From NCBI RefSeq assembly GCF_003065365.1, contig NZ_CP023276.1, positions 1 through 64,000 on the forward strand: DNA of 64,000 bases, in the 5' to 3' direction. The position numbers were made by a program, and so were the translations under genes. This stretch comes from Polynucleobacter difficilis (GTDB taxonomy: Bacteria > Pseudomonadota > Gammaproteobacteria > Burkholderiales > Burkholderiaceae). Numbering within the stretch: the first letter of the stretch is position 1; every line of letters starts with the position of its first letter. Below, one piece after another: positions 1-11,307 of this stretch. The notes below the pieces were generated by a model. The model was not told where the DNA came from. It made no database searches and worked only from the letters and a program-made list of their open reading frames with translations.

Positions 1-40
1 TGGATAACTTTAGAAAATCGCTACAATCAACCCTCCGAAA

Positions 41-1486
41 ATGAGCAATCTAGAAAATAACATCACCCTCTCTTCCTTAAGCCCGCTGGGCTTTTGGGAT
101 CACGCCACCGCTACTTTGCTGCGTGAACTTTCCCCGCAACAATTTAAGACCTGGATTCAACCCCTTAAATTAAATGGTCTGGATGAGAGTGAGTGTTTGC
201 TTACAATATCTGCTCCCAACCGGTTTAAGTTGGATTGGACGAAAAAAACGTTTTCCGATCGATTTCAAGAGCTTGCCCAAGGCTATTTTGGCAAGCCCTT
301 CACTTTACTGTTTGTCTTGGATGACGGCGGCTCCCCATCGGCCGCAAGCCCTTTGGCTACAGCCCCCGCAAGCAGACCCCAAGAGGTAAATGCGGCGGCA
401 TCCGATTATTTACAGGCCGCGCCAGAAGCGGAGTTGGGTGAGTCATCCGCCTTTGAATTAGAAGACCATTCCAAGCTCAACCCCATGTTGACCTTTGAAA
501 CCTTCGTTACAGGTAAGGCAAACCAATTAGCACGTGCAGCCTCCATTCAGGTGGCACACAACCCAGGCACATCCTATAACCCCATGTTCTTATATGGCGG
601 GGTTGGCCTCGGCAAAACCCACTTAATTCATGCGATTGGTAACCACCTTTTAAAAGAGAAACCAAACGCCCGCATTCGTTATATCCATGCGGAACAATAT
701 GTGTCCGACGTTGTTCGGGCGTATCAACAGAAAGCGTTTGACCGCTTTAAGCGTTATTACCACTCACTAGACCTGCTATTGATTGATGACATTCAATTCT
801 TTAGCGGCAAATCACGAACCCAAGAAGAGTTCTTTTATGCGTTTGAGGCCCTTTTAGGTAATCGCGCACAAGTCATTATTACCAGCGACACCTACCCCAA
901 AGAGATGGCTGGGATTGATGATCGGCTTATTTCCCGTTTTGATTCTGGTCTCACGGTTGCCATCGAACCCCCTGAGCTGGAAATGCGCGTCGCTATTTTG
1001 ATGAAAAAGGCGGCGGCAGAAGGCATACCAATGTCGGAAGATGTTGCTTTTTTCGTGGCCAAGCATCTTCGCTCGAATGTGCGCGAACTTGAGGGTGCGC
1101 TACGTAAGATTTTGGCGTTTGTGCGCTTTCATGGGCGGGATGTAACGATTGATGTTGCCCGCGCCGCCCTGAAAGACCTACTGTCGATTCAAAACCGCCA
1201 AATTTCGGTTGAAAATATTCAAAAATCCGTAGCCGACTTTTACAACATAAAAGTAGCGGATATGTACTCCAAGCGCAGGCCGGCCAACATTGCCAGGCCC
1301 CGCCAAATCGCTATGTTTATGGCGAAAGAGCTGACCCAAAAAAGCCTCCCTGAGATTGGTGAGTTGTTTGGTGGGCGGGATCACACCACCGTTTTACACG
1401 CGGTCCGCAAAATTACCGAAGAACGTGCCCATGACAATCAACTAAACCATGAAATTCATGTGATTGAGCAGACGCTGAAGGCATAA
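41..1486 (+). CDS. dnaA: Chromosomal replication initiator DnaA
   Basis: DnaA binds 9-bp boxes at oriC and opens the origin as an ATP-bound oligomer. The 481-residue product has the full family layout: an N-terminal domain, a variable linker (about 95-145), an AAA+ domain with Walker A GGVGLGKT at 186-193 and Walker B LLLIDD at 245-250, and a C-terminal DNA-binding domain ending in the [11 protein letters not shown] signature. It starts at the first ATG in frame; no strong ribosome binding site is visible in the 40 bases upstream. The window opens with TGGATAA, which may be the tail of a DnaA box lying across the window edge. dnaN follows on the same strand. Confidence 0.98.
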   Translation: MSNLENNITLSSLSPLGFWDHATATLLRELSPQQFKTWIQPLKLNGLDESECLLTISAPNRFKLDWTKKTFSDRFQELAQGYFGKPFTLLFVLDDGGSPSAASPLATAPASRPQEVNAAASDYLQAAPEAELGESSAFELEDHSKLNPMLTFETFVTGKANQLARAASIQVAHNPGTSYNPMFLYGGVGLGKTHLIHAIGNHLLKEKPNARIRYIHAEQYVSDVVRAYQQKAFDRFKRYYHSLDLLLIDDIQFFSGKSRTQEEFFYAFEALLGNRAQVIITSDTYPKEMAGIDDRLISRFDSGLTVAIEPPELEMRVAILMKKAAAEGIPMSEDVAFFVAKHLRSNVRELEGALRKILAFVRFHGRDVTIDVARAALKDLLSIQNRQISVENIQKSVADFYNIKVADMYSKRRPANIARPRQIAMFMAKELTQKSLPEIGELFGGRDHTTVLHAVRKITEERAHDNQLNHEIHVIEQTLKA

Positions 1487-1747
1487 ATGGGCTGTGGATA
1501 AGTATGTGGATGAGTCTGTGTGTAACCGGGCAAATTACATGTGTATAAATTGGGGAAAACTGCCCTGATATGCAAAAATAGAGTTAGTTAAAAAAGTTAT
1601 CCCAAACCTATCCTTCATTTATACCGAAGTTGTACACAGGTTTTTTTAGTTATAAGTGGTTGTTGTGTAAGTCTTTAGTGGGTTATCCACCGGTTTTTTA
1701 AAGCTTATTACTATTACTAGTTAGATATATACAAGGATTTAAAAGCA
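1487..1747. other. Candidate oriC: DnaA-box cluster between dnaA and dnaN
   Basis: This 261-bp gap holds several DnaA-box-like 9-mers. TGTGGATAA at 1493-1501 is a perfect box on the minus strand. TGTGTATAA at 1540-1548 (TTATACACA on the minus strand) fits TTWTNCACA. One-mismatch versions are TGTGGATGA at 1505-1513, TTGTACACA at 1630-1638 and TTATCCACC at 1683-1691; TTATCCCAA at 1597-1605 is weaker. An AT-rich stretch at about 1695-1745 could act as the unwinding element but also carries the dnaN ribosome binding site (AAGGAT, 1733-1738). That it is the working origin is inferred from position and box density. Confidence 0.7.
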
Positions 1748-2863
1748 ATGCAACTTATAAATACATCGCGCGATAGTTTATTAAAACCACTTCAAATCGT
1801 AAGCGGCATTGTTGAGCGTCGACATACACTTCCTATCCTGGCCAATCTGTTGTTTAAGAAAACAGGTGAGCGCGTTTCGTTTGTATCTACCGATATTGAA
1901 ATTCAGATAGCAACCAGCGCCAATTTTGGTGTGGGTGATGCCGATATGACAACTACGGTTGCGGCCCGCAAGTTATTGGATATTTTGCGAGCGCTACCCG
2001 AAGGCCCAGTATCTTTAAATTTAAAAGATTCAAAGTTGGTAGTGCAGAGCGGAAAAAGCCGCTTTACCCTACAAACCCTATCTGCTACAGAATTCCCGGT
2101 GATGCAAGCTGTTGGTGAAATGACGGCCAGTTGGAAAATGCCACAAAAGGCATTTAAGCAATTAATCAGTCAAGTGCATTTCGCCATGGCGCAACAGGAT
2201 ATTCGTTATTACCTCAACGGCATGTTGTTGGTTATTGATGGTAAAGAAGTTGTTGCGGTCGCTACAGATGGCCACCGACTGGCATACAGCCGTGTCGAGT
2301 TAGCGCAGCCGGTTGCTGGTAGTGGTGGTCATCAGGAAATTATCATCCCTCGTAAAACAATTCTGGAGTGCCAACATTTGTTGGATGACACCGATGCCGA
2401 GCTTGAGGTTAGCCTTACCGCAAATCAAATCAAATTTAATTTTGGTGATGTTGAGTTGATTTCAAAACTGGTCGAGGGCAAGTTCCCCGATTTCCAACGG
2501 GTGATTCCAAAGGGCCATAAAAACTCATTAGTGGTTGCGCGTGAAACCCTCCAGGCAGCCCTGCAACGGGCCGCCATTTTGACAACCGATAAGTTCAAAG
2601 GTGTTCGCTTTTCCCTATCACCCAATCGCATTACGATTCAATCGACCAACGCCGAACAAGAAGAGGCTCAGGAGGATATTGAAACGGAATATGCCGGTGA
2701 TTCAGTTGAAATTGGTTTTAATGTGAGTTATTTGCTTGATGTCCTTGCAAACGTCAAAGTGGAGCGCATTCAGATTAGTCTGGGTGATGCAAACAGTAGC
2801 GCTGTAATTACCTTGCCCGCGTCCGAGGACTTTAAGTACGTTGTAATGCCAATGCGCATTTAA
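1748..2863 (+). CDS. dnaN: DNA polymerase III beta sliding clamp
   Basis: The product forms the dimeric ring that tethers DNA polymerase III to DNA and serves as a docking hub for other replication and repair proteins. It is 371 residues long, normal for the family, starts MQLINTSRDSLLKPLQIVSG and ends with the conserved VMPMRI tail, which forms part of the clamp-binding pocket. A ribosome binding site AAGGAT lies 9 bases before the ATG. It sits in the standard dnaA-dnaN-gyrB order; gyrB starts 11 bases after its stop, so the two are probably co-transcribed. Confidence 0.98.
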   Translation: MQLINTSRDSLLKPLQIVSGIVERRHTLPILANLLFKKTGERVSFVSTDIEIQIATSANFGVGDADMTTTVAARKLLDILRALPEGPVSLNLKDSKLVVQSGKSRFTLQTLSATEFPVMQAVGEMTASWKMPQKAFKQLISQVHFAMAQQDIRYYLNGMLLVIDGKEVVAVATDGHRLAYSRVELAQPVAGSGGHQEIIIPRKTILECQHLLDDTDAELEVSLTANQIKFNFGDVELISKLVEGKFPDFQRVIPKGHKNSLVVARETLQAALQRAAILTTDKFKGVRFSLSPNRITIQSTNAEQEEAQEDIETEYAGDSVEIGFNVSYLLDVLANVKVERIQISLGDANSSAVITLPASEDFKYVVMPMRI

Positions 2864-2868
2864 ATTAG

Positions 2869-5373
<2,505 letters not shown>

Positions 5374-5376
5374 TGT

Positions 5377-5871
5377 ATGAAAAAAAGTAAGTTGTCTTTA
5401 CCTAAGGTGAAGCGTGGCGCGATTGTTGTTCGCTCCTCTCCTGTCCATGGCAAGGGTGTGTTTGCAAAAGAGGCTATTAAAAAAGGCAGCGCCCTAATTG
5501 AGTACGAGGGTGAGCGGATCAGCTGGAAAGAGGCCGAACGCCGTCATCCACACAATCCCGAAGAGCCAAATCACACATTCTATTTTTCTTTGGATAGTGG
5601 TCACGTGATCGATGCCAATCGCGGCGGAAATGCGGCGCGTTGGATTAATCATTCATGTAAACCGAATTGCGAAGCCCAAGAAGGCGCATACAAAGATATG
5701 CCGCGCGTGTTTATTTTTGCTAAGCGCGACTTAGAGCCTGGCGAAGAATTGTTTTACGACTATTCGCTTGATGTTGAGGGTCGCCGCACGAAACAAATGA
5801 AAAAAGATTACGAATGCCGTTGTGGCGCCAAGCGTTGCAGAGGCACCATGCTTGCCAAGCGCGATAAGTAA
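5377..5871 (+). CDS. SET-domain protein-lysine methyltransferase
   Basis: This 164-residue protein is a compact SET-domain methyltransferase, expected to move a methyl group from S-adenosylmethionine to a lysine. Visible motifs are HGKGVFA (24-30), the cofactor-site NHSC (91-94) in GNAARWINHSCKPNC, the catalytic YDY (127-129) in GEELFYDYS, and a post-SET cysteine group at 147, 149 and 154 (CRCGAKRC) which with Cys94 could bind zinc. All catalytic landmarks are present, so it is probably active. It begins three bases after gyrB stops, so it is probably translated from the gyrB message. SET proteins are best known from eukaryotic chromatin; the bacterial substrate is unknown. A basic DNA-binding protein is one guess. 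Confidence 0.9.
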   Translation: MKKSKLSLPKVKRGAIVVRSSPVHGKGVFAKEAIKKGSALIEYEGERISWKEAERRHPHNPEEPNHTFYFSLDSGHVIDANRGGNAARWINHSCKPNCEAQEGAYKDMPRVFIFAKRDLEPGEELFYDYSLDVEGRRTKQMKKDYECRCGAKRCRGTMLAKRDK

Positions 5872-5883
5872 GACGGCGGCATT

Positions 5884-6093
5884 ATGTTTGTGTCTATTCA
5901 AGAATTAGAGGCGGCAATTAATTATTGGCGCAATCAATCCCCGGCATCGGGCGAGGCTCTCCAGTTGTGTGCTGAAGCCTCTGCCCTAGCAAAGCCTTAC
6001 GCGATGATGATTGTTCAGGGCTCTGCTCGCATTCCTCTGGATGTGCTCGATGAAACTGCGCGCAGCGCACTGAAAGTATTTCTTGCGCGGTAA
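5884..6093 (+). CDS. DUF3717 family small protein
   Basis: A 69-residue protein that I recognise as the DUF3717 family of Burkholderiales from its opening MFVSIQELEAAINYWRNQSP and the central CAEASALAKPYAMMIVQG. No function is known. There is no signal peptide or membrane segment; it looks like a small soluble helical protein. It lies 12 bases after the SET gene and may be in the same message. The ATG at 5884 fits the family's usual start. Confidence 0.8.
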   Translation: MFVSIQELEAAINYWRNQSPASGEALQLCAEASALAKPYAMMIVQGSARIPLDVLDETARSALKVFLAR

Positions 6094-6134
6094 AGTGGTT
6101 TGGTTACAGCCCTTAAAGAGCGCAGGATGTTGCC

Positions 6135-6923
6135 TTGCTTGAAACAGCCATTGAATTTTCTTTGTACTTGTGGCCCCTACTCTTGGCGGCCTCTTTTTTT
6201 GCTGGCTTAGTCGATGCGGTCGCAGGCGGTGGCGGCCTAATTCAAGTGCCCGCTCTTTTTGCTGCATATCCTGAGGTCCAGCCAGCCACCCTGTTGGGTA
6301 CCAATAAGGTGTCGGCCATTGGCGGCACAATTAATGCAGCTCGCAAATATTTGCGTTATGTACGCCTGCCTTGGGCATTGATTGTTCCTGCGATTATTGC
6401 GGGCTTTGTTGGCGCGCTTTTTGGCGCCGCTGCGGTTAGTGTGTTTCCTGCCGAGCCGCTGCGCAAAGCCCTTCCGTTCTTATTATTTTTTCTATTGATC
6501 TACACCATTTTTCAACCATCGCTTGGTCAGGATCACCGGCCCGGGGCGCATAGCCGCCTGTTACAGCTAAAAGGGATTGGTTTGGGATTGGTGGTGGGTT
6601 TCTACGATGGGTTCTTTGGGCCTGGGACAGGAAGCTTCCTTTTATTTGGCTTTGTCCGTTTTTTTCAGTTTGATTTTCTGCACGCGTCTGCTGCCACCAA
6701 GCTGGTTAATGTGTCGACCAATTTGGCGTCGATTGTTATGTTGGGCGGTTTGGGCAAAATTAGCTGGGCCCTTGGTTTTGCAATGATGATTGCAAATATT
6801 GCGGGCAGTCATTTTGGCAGCCGCCTTGCAATTAAGCACGGTAGCAGCTTCGTGCGGAAGGCCTTCCTGATTTTTGTTTCCGCTTTAATCTTAAAGTCGG
6901 CCTGGGATGCCTATTTTTCTTAA
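6135..6923 (+). CDS. TSUP (TauE/SafE, DUF81) family permease
   Basis: A 262-residue inner-membrane protein of the TSUP family, which exports or imports small sulfur-containing or other anions; the substrate cannot be told from sequence. It has a typical opening (AGLVDAVAGGGGLIQVPAL, about residues 24-42, and LLGTNKVSA, about 54-62), a second half with GFYDGFFGPGTGSF (about 156-169), and several hydrophobic helices. The start is TTG, because the ATG at 6127 is in another frame; AGGA at 6124-6127 lies 7 bases upstream. It stands alone at the end of the gyrB-led run. Confidence 0.85.
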   Translation: MLETAIEFSLYLWPLLLAASFFAGLVDAVAGGGGLIQVPALFAAYPEVQPATLLGTNKVSAIGGTINAARKYLRYVRLPWALIVPAIIAGFVGALFGAAAVSVFPAEPLRKALPFLLFFLLIYTIFQPSLGQDHRPGAHSRLLQLKGIGLGLVVGFYDGFFGPGTGSFLLFGFVRFFQFDFLHASAATKLVNVSTNLASIVMLGGLGKISWALGFAMMIANIAGSHFGSRLAIKHGSSFVRKAFLIFVSALILKSAWDAYFS

Positions 6924-6969
6924 TTAAATCAAAGCATTAGAAGTATTTTAGTATAAACTTGCTTGCCCT

Positions 6970-6985
6970 TGTTTCACGTGAAACA
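6970..6985. promoter_or_regulatory. parS site 1 (ParB nucleation site)
   Basis: TGTTTCACGTGAAACA is a perfect 16-bp palindrome identical to the classical chromosomal parS consensus. ParB loads here as a CTP-dependent clamp and spreads. It lies about 40 bp before the mnmG start and 3.4 kb before parB, about 5.4 kb from the candidate oriC. Because it falls in the mnmG upstream region, ParB binding could also affect mnmG transcription; that part is inference. Confidence 0.95.
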
Positions 6986-7025
6986 AGGCAAAATGATATG
7001 ATCATGGCCCTTATTGAGGCAAACC

Positions 7026-8939
7026 ATGCGGTACTCTAAAAAATTCGATGTCATTGTTATTGGCGGCGGGCATGCTGGCACCGAGGCGGCGCTGGCTTCC
7101 GCACGTATGGGCTGCGACACCCTGCTGCTTACCCATAGCATTGAGACGCTTGGCGCAATGAGCTGCAACCCTTCGATTGGCGGTATTGGTAAGGGCCACT
7201 TAGTAAAAGAAATCGACGCTTTGGGTGGCGCAATGGCTGCGGCTACCGATGAGGCGGGCATCCAGTTTCGAATATTAAATGCCAGTAAGGGCCCTGCAGT
7301 TAGGGCAACCCGCGCCCAGGGCGATCGCATTCTATATAAAGCAGCTATACGGCGCAGGCTTGAAAATCAACCGAACTTGAGCTTATTTCAGGCTGCCGTG
7401 GACGACCTCCTTGTTGTGGGTAATGCCGTTGTTGGCGTTCGTACCCAATCTGACCTTGAGTTTGCGGCTAGCCGCGTTGTCTTAACGGCGGGTACGTTTT
7501 TGGATGGCAAGATTCATGTGGGTCTGAATAGTCATTCGGGCGGCCGCGCTGGTGATCCTGCGGCCTTAACCTTGTCGGCGCGACTAAAAGACCTAGCCTT
7601 GCCACAGGGGCGCCTAAAAACCGGCACCCCCCCTCGCATTGACGGCAGAAGCATTGATTTTTCAGTGATGCTGGAGCAGCCGGGCGATCTTGACCCCGTT
7701 CCCTGTTTTTCCTATCTAGGGCGGCCCGAGCAGCACCCCAGGCAGGTTCCGTGTTGGATTACCCATACGAATGAGGCAACCCACGACATTATTCGGGGCG
7801 GCCTGGATCGTTCGCCGATGTATACGGGGGTTATTGAGGGTGTTGGGCCGCGCTACTGCCCTTCAATTGAAGACAAAATCCATCGCTTTGCTTCTAAAAA
7901 TAGCCATCAGATCTTTTTAGAGCCTGAGGGCCTGACAACAAATGAGTATTACCCGAACGGAATCTCAACTAGCCTGCCCTTCGATGTGCAATGGGATTTG
8001 GTGCGCAGCATTCGTGGGCTCGAGAATGCCACCATCGTGCGCCCTGGCTACGCCATTGAATATGATTTTTTTGATCCGCGCCAGCTGCGGCACAGTTTAG
8101 AAACCAAGGCTATTGAGGGCCTTTATTTTGCGGGCCAAATCAATGGCACAACCGGGTATGAAGAGGCTGCAGCCCAAGGGCTTCTTGCTGGTATGAACGC
8201 GGGGCTAGCCGCTAGGGGCCTCTCACCTTGGGCGCCCAAGCGTAGCGAGTCCTACATCGGGGTTTTGGTAGACGACCTTATTACTCGGGGCGTACAAGAG
8301 CCCTATCGGATGTTTACAAGCCGGGCCGAGTATCGGCTTAGCCTGAGAGAAGACAACGCTGACTTGCGCCTAACTGAGATTGGAAGGTCCCTTGGTTTGG
8401 TGGATGATGCGCGCTGGTCGTTCTTTTGCAAGAAAAGGGACGCTGTTTCACGTGAAACAATGCGGCTCAAGGATGCTTGGGTGAGCCCAAAGCATGCCTC
8501 CGCACAATCATTGGCCCTGCTTTTGGGGCAAGAGTTGTCCCACGAGGCCAGCCTGGCCGACATTTTGAAGCGACCCACGGTCACCTACGCACTGCTTTCT
8601 GAGGCCTATGATGGTTCTACGCCGCAGCTCGATACGGACCCAAACCTAAATCAGCAAATTCAGGATCAGGTTGAGATCTCGATTAAATATGCGGGCTACA
8701 TTGATCGGCAGGCCTTGGAAATTGCCCGCCAAGAGTTTAATGAGGGCTATCCATTGCCAGATTTCTTGGACTACAGCCTGGTTCGGGGGCTATCAAAAGA
8801 AGTCCAGCAGAAACTGGGCGCGCAAAAACCAGAAACCTTGGGGCAGGCTGCGCGCATATCTGGCGTCACCCCAGCGGCCATTTCTTTATTGTTGGTGCAT
8901 TTAAAGCGGGGGATTGGCAAATCCCAGGAGTCGGCGTGA
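7026..8939 (+). CDS. mnmG: tRNA uridine-34 carboxymethylaminomethyl-modifying enzyme MnmG
   Basis: MnmG (GidA) works with MnmE to add carboxymethylaminomethyl groups to wobble uridine 34 of certain tRNAs, using FAD and a folate donor. The product is 637 residues from the ATG at 7026, normal for the family. The FAD-binding [10 protein letters not shown] lies near residues 13-22, followed by the family blocks [10 protein letters not shown] and [15 protein letters not shown]. An in-frame TTG at 7014 would add four residues, but GAGG at 7016-7019 lies between it and the ATG and suits the ATG. A perfect parS lies inside this gene at 8444-8459. rsmG overlaps its end, the usual mnmG-rsmG-parA-parB order. 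Confidence 0.97.
   Translation: MRYSKKFDVIVIGGGHAGTEAALASARMGCDTLLLTHSIETLGAMSCNPSIGGIGKGHLVKEIDALGGAMAAATDEAGIQFRILNASKGPAVRATRAQGDRILYKAAIRRRLENQPNLSLFQAAVDDLLVVGNAVVGVRTQSDLEFAASRVVLTAGTFLDGKIHVGLNSHSGGRAGDPAALTLSARLKDLALPQGRLKTGTPPRIDGRSIDFSVMLEQPGDLDPVPCFSYLGRPEQHPRQVPCWITHTNEATHDIIRGGLDRSPMYTGVIEGVGPRYCPSIEDKIHRFASKNSHQIFLEPEGLTTNEYYPNGISTSLPFDVQWDLVRSIRGLENATIVRPGYAIEYDFFDPRQLRHSLETKAIEGLYFAGQINGTTGYEEAAAQGLLAGMNAGLAARGLSPWAPKRSESYIGVLVDDLITRGVQEPYRMFTSRAEYRLSLREDNADLRLTEIGRSLGLVDDARWSFFCKKRDAVSRETMRLKDAWVSPKHASAQSLALLLGQELSHEASLADILKRPTVTYALLSEAYDGSTPQLDTDPNLNQQIQDQVEISIKYAGYIDRQALEIARQEFNEGYPLPDFLDYSLVRGLSKEVQQKLGAQKPETLGQAARISGVTPAAISLLLVHLKRGIGKSQESA
8444..8459. promoter_or_regulatory. 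parS site 2, inside the mnmG reading frame
   Basis: A second perfect TGTTTCACGTGAAACA, identical to site 1 and 1474 bp from it, sits inside mnmG and encodes part of DAVSRET. Chance recurrence of an exact 16-mer at this spacing is negligible. Intragenic parS sites are known in other bacteria. Together the two sites mark the origin-proximal centromere upstream of parA and parB. Confidence 0.95.
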
Positions 8940-9598
8940 GGGCGGAAATCCTTGAGCTTGGGGTTGCCGAGCTTGGCTTAGCCTTATCGCAGAAGCAGGT
9001 GGCCGATTTAAATACCTTTCTGCAGGAGCTCGAGCGCTGGAATCGTGTGCATAACCTAACCTCGGTTGAGGGCGATCAAGCCAGTATTGATCTGCATCTC
9101 ATTGATTCTATTGCAATTTTACCAATAATGCGTGAATTTTTGCCGCCAACACAAGTCCAAATTGCAGACCTTGGGTCTGGCGGGGGTTTGCCGGCAATCC
9201 CCATTGCCATTGCAGAGCCCAATTGGAGCATTAGCCTAATTGAGGCGGTTCGCAAGAAAACAGCCTTTTTGCAGAACGTAAAAGGCAAGCTCGGCCTTGG
9301 TAATGCATCAATTTACAGCGATCGCGTGGAGCATGTCGCAAGCCAAGAGCCAGGCAAATACGATGCGGTCATATCCAGAGCCTTTACAAGCCTAGATCGT
9401 TTTTTAGATCTGGCAGAGCCATTCTTGAAGCCGGGCGGCTTGGTTTTTGCCATGAAGGCAAAGCGAGCGGACGAGGAGCTCTTGGCTGTATCGACCGCGC
9501 GCTGGCGTCTTGTGGCAGACCGCTTTGTAGTTATACCCAACAGCACAGCAGAGCGGCGACTTTTGGTCTTTACGCCCCATGCGAAAATCACTTTTTAA
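8936..9598 (+). CDS. rsmG: 16S rRNA (guanine-527-N7)-methyltransferase RsmG
   Basis: RsmG (GidB) methylates N7 of G527 in 16S rRNA; loss gives low-level streptomycin resistance in several bacteria. The 220-residue protein has a Rossmann methyltransferase fold with the SAM-binding motif [16 protein letters not shown] at about residues 78-93. The start is GTG at 8936, overlapping the mnmG stop by four bases, which suggests translational coupling. An AGGAG lies shortly before the GTG in the mnmG tail. Confidence 0.96.
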   Translation: MRAEILELGVAELGLALSQKQVADLNTFLQELERWNRVHNLTSVEGDQASIDLHLIDSIAILPIMREFLPPTQVQIADLGSGGGLPAIPIAIAEPNWSISLIEAVRKKTAFLQNVKGKLGLGNASIYSDRVEHVASQEPGKYDAVISRAFTSLDRFLDLAEPFLKPGGLVFAMKAKRADEELLAVSTARWRLVADRFVVIPNSTAERRLLVFTPHAKITF

Positions 9599-9613
9599 GG
9601 GCAAATAAAAACC

Positions 9614-10384
9614 ATGGCCAAAATATTCTGTATTGCAAATCAAAAAGGCGGCGTTGGAAAAACCACGACAGCAGTGAATCTAGCCGCAGGTTTGGCTGGA
9701 CATAAGCAGCGGGTGCTGTTGGTTGATTTAGACCCACAGGGCAATGCAACCATGGGCTCGGGCGTTGAAAAAGCAGAGCTTGATATGAGCGTGTATCAAG
9801 TGCTGATTGGTCAAGCAACTGTAGCGGCCTGTGTGCAACGTTGCGTGAGTGCTGGCTATGACGTCTTGCCAGCAAACCGCGATTTGGCTGGAGCAGAAAT
9901 CGAGTTGGTCGATCTTGATGAGCGCGAGCTGCGCCTCAAAGCTGCGCTGGCCTTGGTGGGCGCTGAGTATGACTTTATCTTGATTGATTGCCCGCCTGCG
10001 CTCTCCTTGTTGACGCTCAATGGCCTATGCGCAGCCAATGGCGTGATTGTGCCGATGCAGTGCGAGTACTTTGCCCTAGAGGGCTTATCGGATTTGGTAA
10101 ACACCATCAAACAAGTGCACGCTAATCTCAATCCGGATCTGATGATTATTGGTTTGTTGCGGGTGATGTTCGATCCGCGTATGACCTTGCAGCAACAGGT
10201 TTCGGAGCAGCTGCTGGAACACTTCGGTGACAAAGTATTTAAAACAATTATTCCGCGCAACGTCCGTTTAGCAGAGGCACCCTCGTATGGCTTGCCGGGC
10301 GTTTCTTTTGATAAGTCATCCCGTGGTGCCAAGGCCTATTTAGATTTTGGTGCGGAAATGATTCAACGAATTCAACAAATGTGA
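9614..10384 (+). CDS. parA: Chromosome partitioning ATPase ParA (Soj)
   Basis: ParA is the Walker-type ATPase that binds the nucleoid non-specifically and moves ParB-parS complexes apart. The 256-residue protein opens MAKIFCIANQKGGVGKTTTA with the deviant Walker A KGGVGKTTT at about 11-19; the Walker B-type block FILIDCPPALSLLTLNGL follows around residue 120. It is the short chromosomal type without an N-terminal helix-turn-helix. It lies 15 bases after rsmG and 13 bases before parB. Confidence 0.97.
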   Translation: MAKIFCIANQKGGVGKTTTAVNLAAGLAGHKQRVLLVDLDPQGNATMGSGVEKAELDMSVYQVLIGQATVAACVQRCVSAGYDVLPANRDLAGAEIELVDLDERELRLKAALALVGAEYDFILIDCPPALSLLTLNGLCAANGVIVPMQCEYFALEGLSDLVNTIKQVHANLNPDLMIIGLLRVMFDPRMTLQQQVSEQLLEHFGDKVFKTIIPRNVRLAEAPSYGLPGVSFDKSSRGAKAYLDFGAEMIQRIQQM

Positions 10385-10397
10385 TTGATCAAACACC

Positions 10398-11282
10398 ATG
10401 AGCACAATAAAGAAAAAAGGCCTTGGCCGCGGCCTTGAGGCTTTGCTGGGAGAAAAATCAAAACCAGCCCAAGATGGCGGCGCCATTACAAGCCTGCCCC
10501 TCGCCGCACTTCAGGCTGGCAAATACCAGCCCCGCCAAAAAATGGATTCAGGCCCACTGCAAGAGCTGGCTGAAAGTATCCGCGAACAGGGCATCATGCA
10601 ACCCCTCTTGGTGCGCGCCATTTCCACAGGTAAATACGAAATTATTGCTGGCGAGCGCCGCTTTAGGGCTGCCACTTTAGCTGGGCTTGCCGAGGTTCCG
10701 GTCCTCGTGTCCCAGGCGGACGATAAGGGCGCGGCGGCAATGGCGCTCATAGAAAACATGCAGCGCGAGGACCTAAATCCCCTAGAGGAGTCGCAGGGGC
10801 TGGCGCGCCTAATTGAAGAATTTGGGTTTACACACGAACAGGCAGCAAAGTCTGTCGGCAAATCAAGAAGCGCCGTTAGCAACCTATTGCGTCTGACCCA
10901 ACTGGCAAAGCCAGTTCAGGCAATGCTGTTGGCAGGCGATATAGACATGGGCCATGCGCGCGCCCTGCTCCCTCTGCCGGGGGCGAGCCAGGTTGCCTTG
11001 GCGCAAAAAATCATTGCCCAAGGGCTTTCGGTGCGCGAAGCCGAGCGACTCGCAGTTGTGCTGGCTCGGGCTGGCGGGCAAATCGGTACGAAGCAGCTCA
11101 AAAAAGGGGCCGACTCCCCGGCGGCGGATCCAGACTTACAGCGTTTATCACGCGAAATTGCGGATTTAATTGGCCTCAGCGCCGAATTTAAGCTTAAAGG
11201 CAAAGGTGGGGAGCTGCGGATTCGTTTCAGTAAAGCAGACGAACTGGATGCCCTTTTAAAAAAACTAGGTATTGAAACGTAA
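10398..11282 (+). CDS. parB: Chromosome partitioning protein ParB (Spo0J)
   Basis: ParB is a CTP-dependent DNA clamp that loads at parS and spreads along flanking DNA. The 294-residue protein has the CTP-binding arginine patch GERRFRA at 85-91, the ENMQREDLNPLEE block at 119-131, and a helix-turn-helix (about 145-168, HEQAAKSVGKSRSAVSNLLRL) that reads parS. The C-terminal end is the dimerisation domain. Two perfect cognate sites lie 1.9 and 3.4 kb upstream in this window. Confidence 0.97.
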   Translation: MSTIKKKGLGRGLEALLGEKSKPAQDGGAITSLPLAALQAGKYQPRQKMDSGPLQELAESIREQGIMQPLLVRAISTGKYEIIAGERRFRAATLAGLAEVPVLVSQADDKGAAAMALIENMQREDLNPLEESQGLARLIEEFGFTHEQAAKSVGKSRSAVSNLLRLTQLAKPVQAMLLAGDIDMGHARALLPLPGASQVALAQKIIAQGLSVREAERLAVVLARAGGQIGTKQLKKGADSPAADPDLQRLSREIADLIGLSAEFKLKGKGGELRIRFSKADELDALLKKLGIET

Positions 11283-11307
11283 GCACAAGATAAGTCAAGG
11301 GATATAT

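Noticed and set aside
7014..7025. TTG start for mnmG four codons upstream
   Set aside because: The GAGG ribosome site lies inside that extension and fits the ATG at 7026.
11272..11307. Longer atpI starting at TTG 11272, overlapping parB
   Set aside because: The TTG at 11308 has AAGGGA at proper distance; the upstream one does not.
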